Below, piece by piece: positions 1 through 8,292 of a DNA stretch of 64,000 nucleotides. The stretch lies in NCBI GenBank assembly GCA_902780525.1, contig CACZFL010000002.1, positions 86,792-150,791 on the forward strand. Reading direction: 5' to 3'. Both the position numbers and the translations under genes were made by a program. The notes beneath the pieces are model-generated. The model saw nothing but the letters and a program-made list of their open reading frames with translations. It did not search any database and had not been told where the DNA came from. The DNA is from an uncultured bacterium. Lineage in GTDB: Bacteria > Cyanobacteriota > Vampirovibrionia > Gastranaerophilales > Gastranaerophilaceae. Within the stretch, counting starts at the first letter, position 1; each line of letters opens with the position of its first letter.

Positions 1-59
1 GTTTATTAAGTATAGTTGTTTTTTAGGGAACAAACAGTATCAGTTTTTAAGGAGTAGTA

Positions 60-242
60 ATGAACGTTACAGATGAACATGAAATGCTAATACAATATTC
101 GGAAATGACAGCTTTCGATTTCAACTCCGAGGAGTTTCAGAAAATCAGAGAAGATTACATTGAATGTAAAAACTTTGCTCAGAGATTTGTTTGGAAAATG
201 GGGCAGTTTTTCAGCAAGATGAAACCCGCTGAAACTGTTTAA
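60..242 (+). CDS. Small hypothetical protein (60 aa)
   Basis: I do not recognise this family. The 60-residue product is acidic and soluble, with no membrane segment and many aromatic residues in its C-terminal half. A strong ribosome binding site (AAGGAG, about 6 nt before the ATG) supports it as a real gene. It is followed closely by a second small gene in the same direction, so the two probably form one transcript ending at the hairpin near 559-600. The neighbouring methyltransferases suggest an accessory or phage-like setting, but nothing in the protein gives a function. Confidence 0.55.
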   Translation: MNVTDEHEMLIQYSEMTAFDFNSEEFQKIREDYIECKNFAQRFVWKMGQFFSKMKPAETV

Positions 243-277
243 TCTGTGTAAGTATTAATAATTTTGAGGATAAGTGT

Positions 278-526
278 ATGTCAAAAAAAGAATTTGAAAA
301 TAATTGCTTTTCGCCTAATTGGCTTGAGATTGATTTGGGTGAATCTGCGAAAAGCAATGAGGTCACAGTTAATAAGGAGGTACGCCTAGAGAGCAATCAG
401 CGAAAAGACTTAAAAACATTATTACAAGAGCTTGATGAGATCAAGAAAAACATTGAAAAAGCTGCGGAAAAGCAGCACAGACTGGCAAATCTTATAGGAT
501 TTTATACCGGTGAACTTGCGCAATAA
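278..526 (+). CDS. Small hypothetical coiled-coil protein (82 aa)
   Basis: The protein is unrecognised. Its N-terminal half is polar. Residues about 45-75 are Lys/Glu/Leu-rich with heptad-like spacing, which suggests a short coiled coil. A good ribosome binding site (GAGGATAAG) precedes the ATG. It lies 35 nt downstream of the preceding small gene, and a rho-independent terminator follows it, so the pair looks like a two-gene operon. Function unknown. Confidence 0.55.
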   Translation: MSKKEFENNCFSPNWLEIDLGESAKSNEVTVNKEVRLESNQRKDLKTLLQELDEIKKNIEKAAEKQHRLANLIGFYTGELAQ

Positions 527-558
527 CCGATAGATTGTCAGAACAAAACTTAGAGCGA

Positions 559-600
559 AAGCAGACGGAAGTTATGAAATTCCGCCTGCTTTTGTTTTGT
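559..600 (+). terminator. Rho-independent terminator after the two small genes
   Basis: An inverted repeat (AAGCAGACGGAA / TTCCGCCTGCTT, one internal mismatch) encloses an 8-nt loop and is followed by a T-rich tract. It separates the two small genes from the downstream methyltransferase. It also argues that the methyltransferase starts after the hairpin rather than at the GTG inside its tail. Confidence 0.8.
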
Positions 601-628
601 GTTAGTATTGTATAAAAGGGGTTTTGTT

Positions 629-1834
629 TTGAAGTTGTGTAAAAATCTTTATATTGAAGGGGATAATATAGTTGTTCTTAAAAAGATGCAGGAACAATAT
701 AAAAATAAAATCCGTATGATTTATATTGACCCTCCGTACAATACCGGTAACGATTTTGTGTACAAAGACTCTTTCAAAGACTGGGCAGATATGATTACTC
801 CGCGCCTGGAACTTGCACGAGAACTTTTGGCCGACGATGGTGTTATTTTTATCTCAATCGGCGAAGAAGAAGTTGATACTCTGAAAATGATTTGTAACAA
901 GGTTTTTGGAAAAGAAAATTTTATTACCCGATTTATTTACGAAAAAACACAACACTTCGGACGGCAAAAACTAAACACATACTCAAACGCCGAATATATT
1001 TTATGCTATGCCCGTGAACTTATAAAAAACGGAAAAATCAAGGAACTCCTTGCAGAAGGGGTAAATGCAAATTTACTGGATGCTCCGTTATATAATGCTT
1101 CTAATAGAGTTACGGAGGTTGTTTTTCCGGCAGGAAGTGTGAAATTCAATATCAAAGACGGTATTTATACAAAAACAACATCAAAAAAATATGAACTTTT
1201 AAATAAGGTAACCATAAAAAACGGATTAAACTCAAACGACTTCACCCTAAGATTCCGCTCCAGATGGTCAGCAAAGACTGTTATAGAAGAACTCAAAAAA
1301 GGAACAACATTTTGGGTAAAAACAGAGAGTTTTGCTGTAAGAGCGGTTTACCATGAAGAAAAATCAACGGTTATTGCACCTAAGCAAATTATTTTCACCA
1401 ACCCCAAAAACCCGACATTATCAAGATTCGGAGAACGTGTCACATCAAGCGAAACTGCTACCGCGGAGCTTGAAAAACTCTTGGGGGGTAAGTATTTTAA
1501 TTATCCAAAGGCCGTTTCTTTGATATCATATTTGATTTCGCTTATTTATGATGAAAAGACCAAAACTTTTCCGAATGATTTTACAGTTCTTGACTTCTTT
1601 TCAGGCTCCGGAACAACTGCTCATGCCTGTATGCACTTAAACTCCTTAGATAACGGAAAACGAAGATTTATACTTGTACAAAAACCGGAATCCCCATCAA
1701 AAAACTCACCTGCTGCAAAAAAAGGGTTCAAAACAATTTGTGAAATCGGAATAGAAAGAATCAAAAAAGCCGGAGAAGAAGTCAAACAAATAAACCCAAA
1801 AACTAATACCAAATTTACTATTCATAGTTTGTAA
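629..1834 (+). CDS. Site-specific DNA methyltransferase, type III Mod-like (beta class)
   Basis: Predicted S-adenosylmethionine-dependent adenine-N6 (or N4-cytosine) methyltransferase. The catalytic DPPY motif (in YIDPPYNTG) is about 35 residues from the N-terminus. The SAM-binding FxGxG motif (DFFSGSGTTAHA) is near the C-terminus. This is the beta-class order used by type III Mod subunits. At about 400 residues it is shorter than a typical Mod of 600 or more, so the central target-recognition region is small. I chose the TTG start at 629 because AAAAGGGG lies 7 nt upstream and an earlier GTG would sit inside the terminator. No Res helicase/nuclease gene follows; instead it converges on a second methylase and overlaps its end by 17 nt. 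It may be an orphan or prophage-derived methylase. Confidence 0.85.
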   Translation: MKLCKNLYIEGDNIVVLKKMQEQYKNKIRMIYIDPPYNTGNDFVYKDSFKDWADMITPRLELARELLADDGVIFISIGEEEVDTLKMICNKVFGKENFITRFIYEKTQHFGRQKLNTYSNAEYILCYARELIKNGKIKELLAEGVNANLLDAPLYNASNRVTEVVFPAGSVKFNIKDGIYTKTTSKKYELLNKVTIKNGLNSNDFTLRFRSRWSAKTVIEELKKGTTFWVKTESFAVRAVYHEEKSTVIAPKQIIFTNPKNPTLSRFGERVTSSETATAELEKLLGGKYFNYPKAVSLISYLISLIYDEKTKTFPNDFTVLDFFSGSGTTAHACMHLNSLDNGKRRFILVQKPESPSKNSPAAKKGFKTICEIGIERIKKAGEEVKQINPKTNTKFTIHSL

Positions 1835-2672
1835 TAAGCACTTCCTGTGTTTCCTTGTCTTTGTTTTTGCGCTGATAACTTGAGTTATTATAGTTCTTGT
1901 CTATGTGTTTAACATTATATCTTTTGCTCCACTCAATAAGCCTGTCATTAGACATTCCTTTGTGGATAAGGACATTTGAGAGAGCAAATTTAACATGTTT
2001 GTAATCCAGAAAATCAAGCAGGTCAAGCAGTTGAATTTCTTCATCTGTACCCCAGTTTTTGAATCCGCGCTTTCCGTCATTATAAGAAGCATTTGAAATC
2101 AAATACGGAGGATCGCAATACACAAAATCATTTTCCCCTAAATCAAAACCATAGAGAAAAGTAAAGTCTTTTGAAAAAAACTCAATATTTTTGCTCTGTA
2201 AAGCATGAATAAAATTAATAAGGTTTTCTTCAATTGTTTTATTATAAGCACTTCTGTTTTTGCCAAACGGAGTATTAAACTCGTGACGTGAGTTAAATCT
2301 GATTTGGTGATTAAATGAGTAACACGTTAAAATAAACAAATCCAAAATATCTTTATTTTTATTATAGCTTTCTCTCAAAGCCAAATATCCTTCGGCGTTT
2401 TCTTCACTCAAATCAAAATCACTTATTCGGATGTAAATTTTTTCAATAATATTTAACCCTTCTGCCTTAAAATATTCAAACATTTGGGACAGAAACAAAT
2501 TATGGTCGTTATAGATTATTTTTTTTGCATCAACATTAACCCCCACATTAAATCCGCCGCCAAAGAGGTCAACAAAAGTTCCGATATTTTTAGAAAAACA
2601 GGGAAGAATATATTCTAAAATTTTATACTTACCCCCTGTGTAATTCAGGGGTGATTTAATATACCCTTTCAT
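1818..2672 (-). CDS. DNA adenine methylase, D12 class (Dam/DpnM-like)
   Basis: The N-terminal PLNYTGGK segment and FVDLFGGGFNVG form the SAM-binding motif. The catalytic motif is YCDPPYL, about residue 180. A conserved central block, FNHQIRFN...FNTPFGKN, is typical of GATC-type D12 methylases. At 284 residues it has the family's usual length and should be active as N6-adenine methyltransferase. Its start codon overlaps the stop of the upstream methylase (TAATG), so the two are translationally coupled. Recognition of GATC is an inference from family resemblance only. No cognate endonuclease is visible within the window. Confidence 0.85.
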   Translation of the reverse strand: MKGYIKSPLNYTGGKYKILEYILPCFSKNIGTFVDLFGGGFNVGVNVDAKKIIYNDHNLFLSQMFEYFKAEGLNIIEKIYIRISDFDLSEENAEGYLALRESYNKNKDILDLFILTCYSFNHQIRFNSRHEFNTPFGKNRSAYNKTIEENLINFIHALQSKNIEFFSKDFTFLYGFDLGENDFVYCDPPYLISNASYNDGKRGFKNWGTDEEIQLLDLLDFLDYKHVKFALSNVLIHKGMSNDRLIEWSKRYNVKHIDKNYNNSSYQRKNKDKETQEVLITNYE

Positions 2673-3685
2673 TACACATCCTTTCTGACATAAAATATAA
2701 GCTCTTTGAGTTTATGTTCAGAGCTTGTTTCTCTGCTTTTAAACCGCCTGTAATCTATCTCATACAGTTTATAATCAGTACCGTATTTTCTTAAAACCGT
2801 TTCTATATCATTTACCGCCATTATACCTTCTGTACTGTAACTTAAAATTATATGTTTGAATTGTGCATTCTGTATCAAATCTTCAAAAGATTTGAGAACT
2901 GTGTTTTTTTTGCAATAGTCAGATTTCGTTTCATTTTCTCTCAAACCCGTAACACCTCTAAGCGTAGGATTATCATACTTTGCAACGGTTTCAAGAAGGT
3001 GATAATTAGAAGAATACTGTCTTTTGTTATACGGTGGGTCAATATACAAGATATCACCGCTTATTTTTTTGATAAGTTCATTGCCATTTTCATTAAATGC
3101 GTGATTTTCTTTCCCGTTATCAAAAATGTCAATATCTTTTAAAATCAAATCCTTTAAAGACCTTTTGTCCCAAAATTTATTATATGCTCCGTAAGTACCT
3201 GAAATATTTGATACGAAAGGGATTGCTTCAATCAGCACCGCAAGAAGATAATAGTATTCACCCTCATTAATTAAATATTTATCCCTCCAGCCCTCAATTT
3301 TGTTTCTTATAAAATCGATTTTAAGAGCGTTTTTTTCAGTAAGATACATTCTGTTCCCGCAGGGAGAAAAGTTGTTTACACAAAACCTTTTTTTGGGGGG
3401 TAAATTATTCAGCTCTTTTTCTGATAAACTATTAAAATATTCTACGGGATTATACCCGAGTTTTTCAAACTTCGGGATTGTATTATTTTCAATGACAGCA
3501 TGCTGGATACAGTATGAAAAATAAAGTAAGTCATTTGTAGTTATTTTGTATCTTTTTTTAAAATACTCACCTACACATACCGTACCTGAAAAAATATCGC
3601 AAAAAGTCTCAGCGTCTTTGACTTTTTCATCAATAACCCGCTCGATATCCCCTAATAAAAGCTTTTTACTCCCGATATAACGCAT
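2672..3685 (-). CDS. DNA adenine methylase, second D12-class enzyme
   Basis: The protein begins MRYIGSK, followed by the SAM-site motif FCDIFSGTVCVGEYFK, and carries the catalytic motif YIDPPYNKRQY near residue 220. These identify an N6-adenine methyltransferase of the D12 class, of a different subgroup from its neighbour. It is the first gene of a two-gene minus-strand operon with the Dam-like enzyme (1-nt stop/start overlap). Pairs of different D12 methylases are known for enzymes that modify the two strands of an asymmetric site, so the pair may act on one non-palindromic sequence; that is inference. The expected restriction partner is absent. Confidence 0.82.
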   Translation of the reverse strand: MRYIGSKKLLLGDIERVIDEKVKDAETFCDIFSGTVCVGEYFKKRYKITTNDLLYFSYCIQHAVIENNTIPKFEKLGYNPVEYFNSLSEKELNNLPPKKRFCVNNFSPCGNRMYLTEKNALKIDFIRNKIEGWRDKYLINEGEYYYLLAVLIEAIPFVSNISGTYGAYNKFWDKRSLKDLILKDIDIFDNGKENHAFNENGNELIKKISGDILYIDPPYNKRQYSSNYHLLETVAKYDNPTLRGVTGLRENETKSDYCKKNTVLKSFEDLIQNAQFKHIILSYSTEGIMAVNDIETVLRKYGTDYKLYEIDYRRFKSRETSSEHKLKELIFYVRKDV

Positions 3686-3745
3686 AAACTGATAATATCA
3701 TAAAAAAGGGTTGAGTTTAATTCGGTTTTAAAAGATAATTTTATT

Positions 3746-4186
3746 ATGGCAAGGAAGAAGAAAATACAGGGTATAGGAAAAAATAAGATTATCAGCTTTG
3801 GAATTACGTTTTTTCTTATGGCAACAGGATTGTACTATTTAGGACTTAATTACGTTCCTCAAAAGTGGTACGAAACACAAACCATGATGCCTAATCAGGT
3901 AGAATCATACTATGTTAACCAGTGGTGTACATCCGATTTCGGGCGTAAAGAAGCTATCCTGTGGGATATGACAAGAGTAGATTGCCTTACAAAAGACTAT
4001 GCAATAGAGTTTGATTTTGCCAAAAAATGGGCAGAAAGTATTGGTCAGTCACTTTATTATTCAAAAATGACCGGAAAAGCTCCTGCTGTTGTGCTTATTT
4101 TAACATCACTTACAGATTATCATTACGTAAAACGCATTGAAAGACTTGATAACGGAATAAAAATATTTTTAATTAAAGCTTTCTGA
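3746..4186 (+). CDS. Membrane-anchored protein with a possible PD-(D/E)xK-like domain
   Basis: A basic N-terminus is followed by one transmembrane segment (about residues 16-34) and a C-terminal domain containing RVDCLTKDYAIEFDFAKKW and then IGQSLYYS. The spacing of Asp, Glu and Lys, and the Gln-containing helix, resemble the core of PD-(D/E)xK nuclease-fold proteins. The usual ExK is ExD here, so activity is uncertain. The family is widespread as a hypothetical protein. It is divergent from the methylase pair, with only 60 nt between them, which makes a link to DNA modification possible but unproven. The ribosome binding site is weak. Confidence 0.55.
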   Translation: MARKKKIQGIGKNKIISFGITFFLMATGLYYLGLNYVPQKWYETQTMMPNQVESYYVNQWCTSDFGRKEAILWDMTRVDCLTKDYAIEFDFAKKWAESIGQSLYYSKMTGKAPAVVLILTSLTDYHYVKRIERLDNGIKIFLIKAF

Positions 4187-4232
4187 TTATACGTAAGCAG
4201 TTAAACCAGCCTAAATGCATTTACCACACCTA

Positions 4233-5102
4233 TTAACCTCTGAGAAAGTTTGTAATAAGCCTTTTTGTTTTGCACCAGATACATGAATCTTTCGGGAGAA
4301 TATCCTTTATTTCGGATATTGAATATGGTTCAGGCTGAGGAGTTCTCAGATATTTAATAGCAGGTTTACCCAAAAGCATTGCGTAAACAGGGGTATATCC
4401 TTTGGGAACTTCCAATATTTCGCAGAGCTCTGGGAAAAGTTTTATACAAACTTCTGCGTATCCGCACCAGCATGTTCCGTAACCGAGACTTCTCGCATAG
4501 AGTTCAATATAACTTAATGCAATAATCGGGTCCTGCGGAGCACAAGGAGCAGAAACAGGAGATGATACAACTATCATATGCGGAGCGTTTCTGAATACAA
4601 TATCTTCATCTTTGTTAAACGCTTCCTTATACACTGCAAAATGTTTTACCAGCGGTGACAGAATTTTGCTGTTTAGAAGTTTTCTAAATTTTTTATTAAC
4701 CTTATTTTTTAACTCAACCATAACGGATTTTTTCTCAACGATAGAAAAATGCAGTTTATGAGAGTTACAGCCTGTTGGGATAAAAGGAAGCATATCTTTA
4801 ATAACCTGAAGTTCTTCTTCAGTCAGTTCTTCGTCTTTGTACATTCTTATACTTCTGCGTGATTTTATAAGCGACAAGACATCTTTTGCCGAAACCTTCT
4901 CAGAAACTTCGGGATTTTTACCATTAAAAGACAGCGCCCCTGTCGGACAAAGCATCATACAATGCTGGCACTTAAGACACATATGCTCATCTTTCATATA
5001 TGGGAAGTTGTCTTTATTCATGCCAAGACACATTGAAACACAATCCCTTACACATAGTCCGCATTGTACACATTTTTCTTTATCAATTGATATCATATTC
5101 AT
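4233..5102 (-). CDS. Nitroreductase-family flavoprotein with N-terminal ferredoxin domain
   Basis: Residues 1-60 carry two [4Fe-4S] ferredoxin motifs (CVQCGLCVRDC and CLKCQHCMMLCPTG). From about residue 78 (SRRSIRMYKDEEL) begins an FMN-binding nitroreductase domain. Such fusions are cytosolic oxidoreductases thought to pass electrons from ferredoxin-like clusters to flavin; the substrate is unknown. A C-terminal CIWCKTK pair could bind metal or form a disulfide. GGAGC lies just before the chosen ATG. The gene stands alone on the minus strand, typical of a redox gene in an anaerobe. Confidence 0.88.
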   Translation of the reverse strand: MNMISIDKEKCVQCGLCVRDCVSMCLGMNKDNFPYMKDEHMCLKCQHCMMLCPTGALSFNGKNPEVSEKVSAKDVLSLIKSRRSIRMYKDEELTEEELQVIKDMLPFIPTGCNSHKLHFSIVEKKSVMVELKNKVNKKFRKLLNSKILSPLVKHFAVYKEAFNKDEDIVFRNAPHMIVVSSPVSAPCAPQDPIIALSYIELYARSLGYGTCWCGYAEVCIKLFPELCEILEVPKGYTPVYAMLLGKPAIKYLRTPQPEPYSISEIKDILPKDSCIWCKTKRLITNFLRG

Positions 5103-5234
5103 AAAAGCTCCTTTTTATACTAAATCTAACATAAAAAAAGAATAAATTTTATTACTTTGTAATATTTTTAATTTAAAAGGGCAATTCCTTTTCAGAAAAA
5201 TACTTTATATATCTATAGGACAGAGGAGCGGATT

Positions 5235-5906
5235 TTGGGAACAGAATATGTAAAACATGGGGTTTTTAACATCAATCTTATACATAAAAAACCTGATAAT
5301 GAAACATATAACTGTAAGGTTGCCCTGTGGCATATTCCTTATGACAAAAGACTTTCTTGTTTTGACACTGACCAAAGCAGCTGGTTCGAGGCTGTAAATA
5401 AAAACAATATTGATGAAATTGAACGGGTAGAAAACAGCCTTAAGATAAGCCTGACAAGGTATAAAGTTTATTTTAAAACTCTGAAATATGATGACTGTAA
5501 TATAACAGAAACCTCCATTTATCCGAACGGAAATAAGGTTAAAGTAATTAAACATGATAATTATGTTTTTACAAAAATAACCGACAAAGCAGGAAATGTA
5601 GTCGCAGAAAAATATTATAATTATGAATCAAATGACGGAAGAAAAGTTATTTATAAACATATAAAACAAGATAATAATACGTTTACAATAGTAAGGGTCT
5701 TCGGTTATGACACGACCAAAAACAGAAGCTCTGATGTTATAAATTACGGATATACTTCCCTTGAATCCACTCTTACAAACGGTTGTAAACTGGAGAAAGA
5801 ATACTATTTGTTAAACGGTAAAGAAGTTAAAACAGAAAAACTCAACGATTTTGATTTTTGTGTAAAAGACGAAAGCGGCAACAAAATAATATTTACTGAA
5901 GATTAA
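5235..5906 (+). CDS. Hypothetical protein (223 aa)
   Basis: I do not recognise a family. The protein is soluble, without signal peptide or membrane segment. It is rich in Asn, Lys, Tyr and Asp, with repeated short beta-type stretches around YPNGNKVKVIK, VVAEKYYNY and YYLLNGKEVK. These loosely resemble beta-hairpin repeat proteins. Start is TTG at 5235, with AGAGGAG 6 nt upstream; no ATG fits as well. It stands alone, between a divergent nitroreductase and a metal exporter gene. Function unknown. Confidence 0.6.
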   Translation: MGTEYVKHGVFNINLIHKKPDNETYNCKVALWHIPYDKRLSCFDTDQSSWFEAVNKNNIDEIERVENSLKISLTRYKVYFKTLKYDDCNITETSIYPNGNKVKVIKHDNYVFTKITDKAGNVVAEKYYNYESNDGRKVIYKHIKQDNNTFTIVRVFGYDTTKNRSSDVINYGYTSLESTLTNGCKLEKEYYLLNGKEVKTEKLNDFDFCVKDESGNKIIFTED

Positions 5907-5950
5907 TGAACAACCTTTCTAATTTTTAAATTTTATGGTAAATTTTTCTT

Positions 5951-6883
5951 ATGTTAGTTTCCGTTATAAACAAAATAAACGAATTAAATGAATGGCTATT
6001 TGCTCCGGTTGACGGCTTAATTGAGAAACTCCCTTTTGCAGAGTGGGTTATTGATGCAATATGCGACAGTGTTCACCTTTTGCCATTTCTGTTTATTGTT
6101 TTTCTAATCATAGAGATTCTGGAATTTTTCTATGCTGATAAATTAAACTCTATTTTGAAGAAAACGGGAAAAAGCGGAATCCTTGTTGGTGGGCTTGCTT
6201 CAATAATTCCTCAATGCGGTTTTTCAGTTATAGCAAGCAGCCTGTATTCAAAAAGGATAATCACAAGAGGGTGCTTAATTGCAGTTTATCTTGCAACTTC
6301 TGACGAAACTATTCCGATTCTGCTTGCGACTCCAACAAAGGCATATCTTATTATTCCGATTGTTGCCGTAAAACTTGTTATAGGTATAACTGCAGGATAC
6401 CTGATAGATATAATCAGACCTCAGGCTGTTGTAAAAAATGAGGACTTTTCTGTTGATTTTATTGAAGAAGAAGGATGCTGTAAACACGATATTGAACACG
6501 GACATAAAAGAGAAATTATTATTCATCCGATAATCCACACTGCAAATGTTTTTGGTTTTATTCTTGTAATAACACTTATTCTTAATTACTGCCTCGAAAG
6601 TGTTTCTGTTACAAATTTGCTTGAAAGCGGAAAATATATTCAGCCCGTAATCGCGGCTTTTGTCGGTTTAATTCCTAATTGTGCAGTATCAATTGGTGTA
6701 ACAATGATGCTTATAAAAGGCTCTATAACTTTTGGTGCTGCTATGAGTGCACTTCTTTCCAATGCGGGATTAGGATTATTGGTTTTGTTAAAGAATAATG
6801 ATTTTAAAGATACGCTGAAAATCATTGCATTTTTACTTGTTATAAGTATTATATCAGGTCTTGCACTCACAATTCTTTTATAA
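5951..6883 (+). CDS. Putative heavy-metal/manganese exporter (ArsP_2-type membrane protein)
   Basis: A 310-residue polytopic membrane protein with about eight to ten hydrophobic segments. It carries the conserved block IIPQCGFSVIASSLYSK, followed by YLATSDETIPILLA, with a second PNCAVS motif in its C-terminal half. These are hallmarks of the family annotated as a 10-TM heavy-metal exporter or putative manganese transporter. A hydrophilic, His/Cys/Glu-containing loop at about 175-195 could bind metal. Substrate cannot be told from sequence. The downstream flavoprotein is 62 nt away and co-directional, so the two may be co-transcribed and could share a role in metal or oxidative stress; this is inference. 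Confidence 0.8.
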   Translation: MLVSVINKINELNEWLFAPVDGLIEKLPFAEWVIDAICDSVHLLPFLFIVFLIIEILEFFYADKLNSILKKTGKSGILVGGLASIIPQCGFSVIASSLYSKRIITRGCLIAVYLATSDETIPILLATPTKAYLIIPIVAVKLVIGITAGYLIDIIRPQAVVKNEDFSVDFIEEEGCCKHDIEHGHKREIIIHPIIHTANVFGFILVITLILNYCLESVSVTNLLESGKYIQPVIAAFVGLIPNCAVSIGVTMMLIKGSITFGAAMSALLSNAGLGLLVLLKNNDFKDTLKIIAFLLVISIISGLALTILL

Positions 6884-6945
6884 TTGCAGCTTTTATAGAT
6901 AGTTGACTAATTGAGTACGGAATCGATTCCTATAATAATTTTTTT

Positions 6946-8292
6946 ATGAAAATAATTATTATAGGTGGTGTAGCTGCAGGAGCAAAAACCGCCGCAAAAA
7001 CAAAACGTTCGCTTCCGGAGGCGGAAGTTCATATATATACAAAAGACAATTACGTTTCTTATTCAGCCTGCGGAATGCCATATTATATTGCAGGTGATTT
7101 TCAGGACTGGAAACAACTGATTATCCGCACAAAAGAAGAGTTTGAGAAAAGCGGAATAAATATTCATACGCGAAAACTGGTAACAAAGATTATGCCGTCA
7201 GAAAAGAGAATTCTCATTGAAGATGTTGATACAAAAGAAGTTGAATATCAGGAATACGACAAACTTGTAATCTCAACCGGAGCAGAACCAATTATTCCTG
7301 AATACGCAAACGGATTAAAAGGAGTTTACCCTCTTAGAACGCTTGATGACGGTATAAGGCTAAAACAGGGGATGTTAAAAGCTAATCATATTACAATTAT
7401 CGGGGGTGGATATATTGCCGTTGAGCTTGTAGAAGGGTTTATAAAAAATAACAAAAAAGTTACCCTGGTTGAACGCTCACAATTTGTTCTGTCAATGCTT
7501 GATGAGGATATATCGGCACTTGTCCAGGATTATATTCTGGAACATTCAAACGGTTTGGTAAAGATTATTAATAACGATATTGTAAATAATATTTCTGAAA
7601 CAGATAACACTGTAACTGTTTCAACCGAAAAAGGTCAGGAGTTTACCACCGACATGGTTGTTGTAGCAGCAGGTGTAAGACCTTGCATTGATATTGCCGC
7701 AGAAGCGGGCATTAAACTGGGTAAAACAGGAGCAATCAAGGTTAACAGCAGAATGGAAACAAACATAAAAGACATTTATGCCTGCGGTGACTGTGTTGAA
7801 AAAGTAAATATGATATCAAATACGCCCGTTTGGATACCTTTGGGCTCAACCGCAAACAAAGAAGGCCGTGTCTGTGCAATAAACGTATCAGGTGGGGTCG
7901 AAGACTTTGAAGGCATTATGGGTTCTGCAGTTTTAAGATTTATGGACTTAAATATCTCAAGAACGGGTTTAACCGAAAAAGATGCACTTAAACTCGGTTA
8001 TGACACAGTTTCGGTCATAATAACGAAACGTGACAGGGCTGGGTATATGCCTGAAGTAAAAAACATAACCCTCAAACTGGTTGCAGACAGACGTTCACAC
8101 AAGATACTGGGCGCCCAGGCGATAGGGTGCGGCGATGCAGACAAAAGAGTTAATACAGTTTCAATAGGGTTATTACGGGGAATAACTGTTGAAGAACTTA
8201 TTGATGTTGATTTGACATACGCACCACCGTTTTCTACAAGCATAGATATACTTATTTCAGCTGCTCAGATTTTAAAATCCAAAATAAGTTAA
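6946..8292 (+). CDS. CoA-disulfide reductase / NADH oxidase family flavoprotein
   Basis: FAD- and NAD(P)H-dependent pyridine nucleotide-disulfide oxidoreductase. The N-terminal FAD motif is IIGGVAAGAKTAAK. The redox-active cysteine is Cys42 in SYSACGMPYYI, equivalent to Cys42/43 of NADH oxidase and CoA-disulfide reductase. A second dinucleotide motif (IIGGGYIAVEL) lies near residue 150, IYACGDC binds FAD, and a C-terminal dimerisation domain follows. At 448 residues it has no rhodanese extension. Probable role: reduction of oxygen, peroxide or CoA-disulfides in an anaerobe's cytosol. Which of these cannot be decided from sequence. Its end overlaps the convergent next gene by 4 nt. Confidence 0.88.
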   Translation: MKIIIIGGVAAGAKTAAKTKRSLPEAEVHIYTKDNYVSYSACGMPYYIAGDFQDWKQLIIRTKEEFEKSGINIHTRKLVTKIMPSEKRILIEDVDTKEVEYQEYDKLVISTGAEPIIPEYANGLKGVYPLRTLDDGIRLKQGMLKANHITIIGGGYIAVELVEGFIKNNKKVTLVERSQFVLSMLDEDISALVQDYILEHSNGLVKIINNDIVNNISETDNTVTVSTEKGQEFTTDMVVVAAGVRPCIDIAAEAGIKLGKTGAIKVNSRMETNIKDIYACGDCVEKVNMISNTPVWIPLGSTANKEGRVCAINVSGGVEDFEGIMGSAVLRFMDLNISRTGLTEKDALKLGYDTVSVIITKRDRAGYMPEVKNITLKLVADRRSHKILGAQAIGCGDADKRVNTVSIGLLRGITVEELIDVDLTYAPPFSTSIDILISAAQILKSKIS

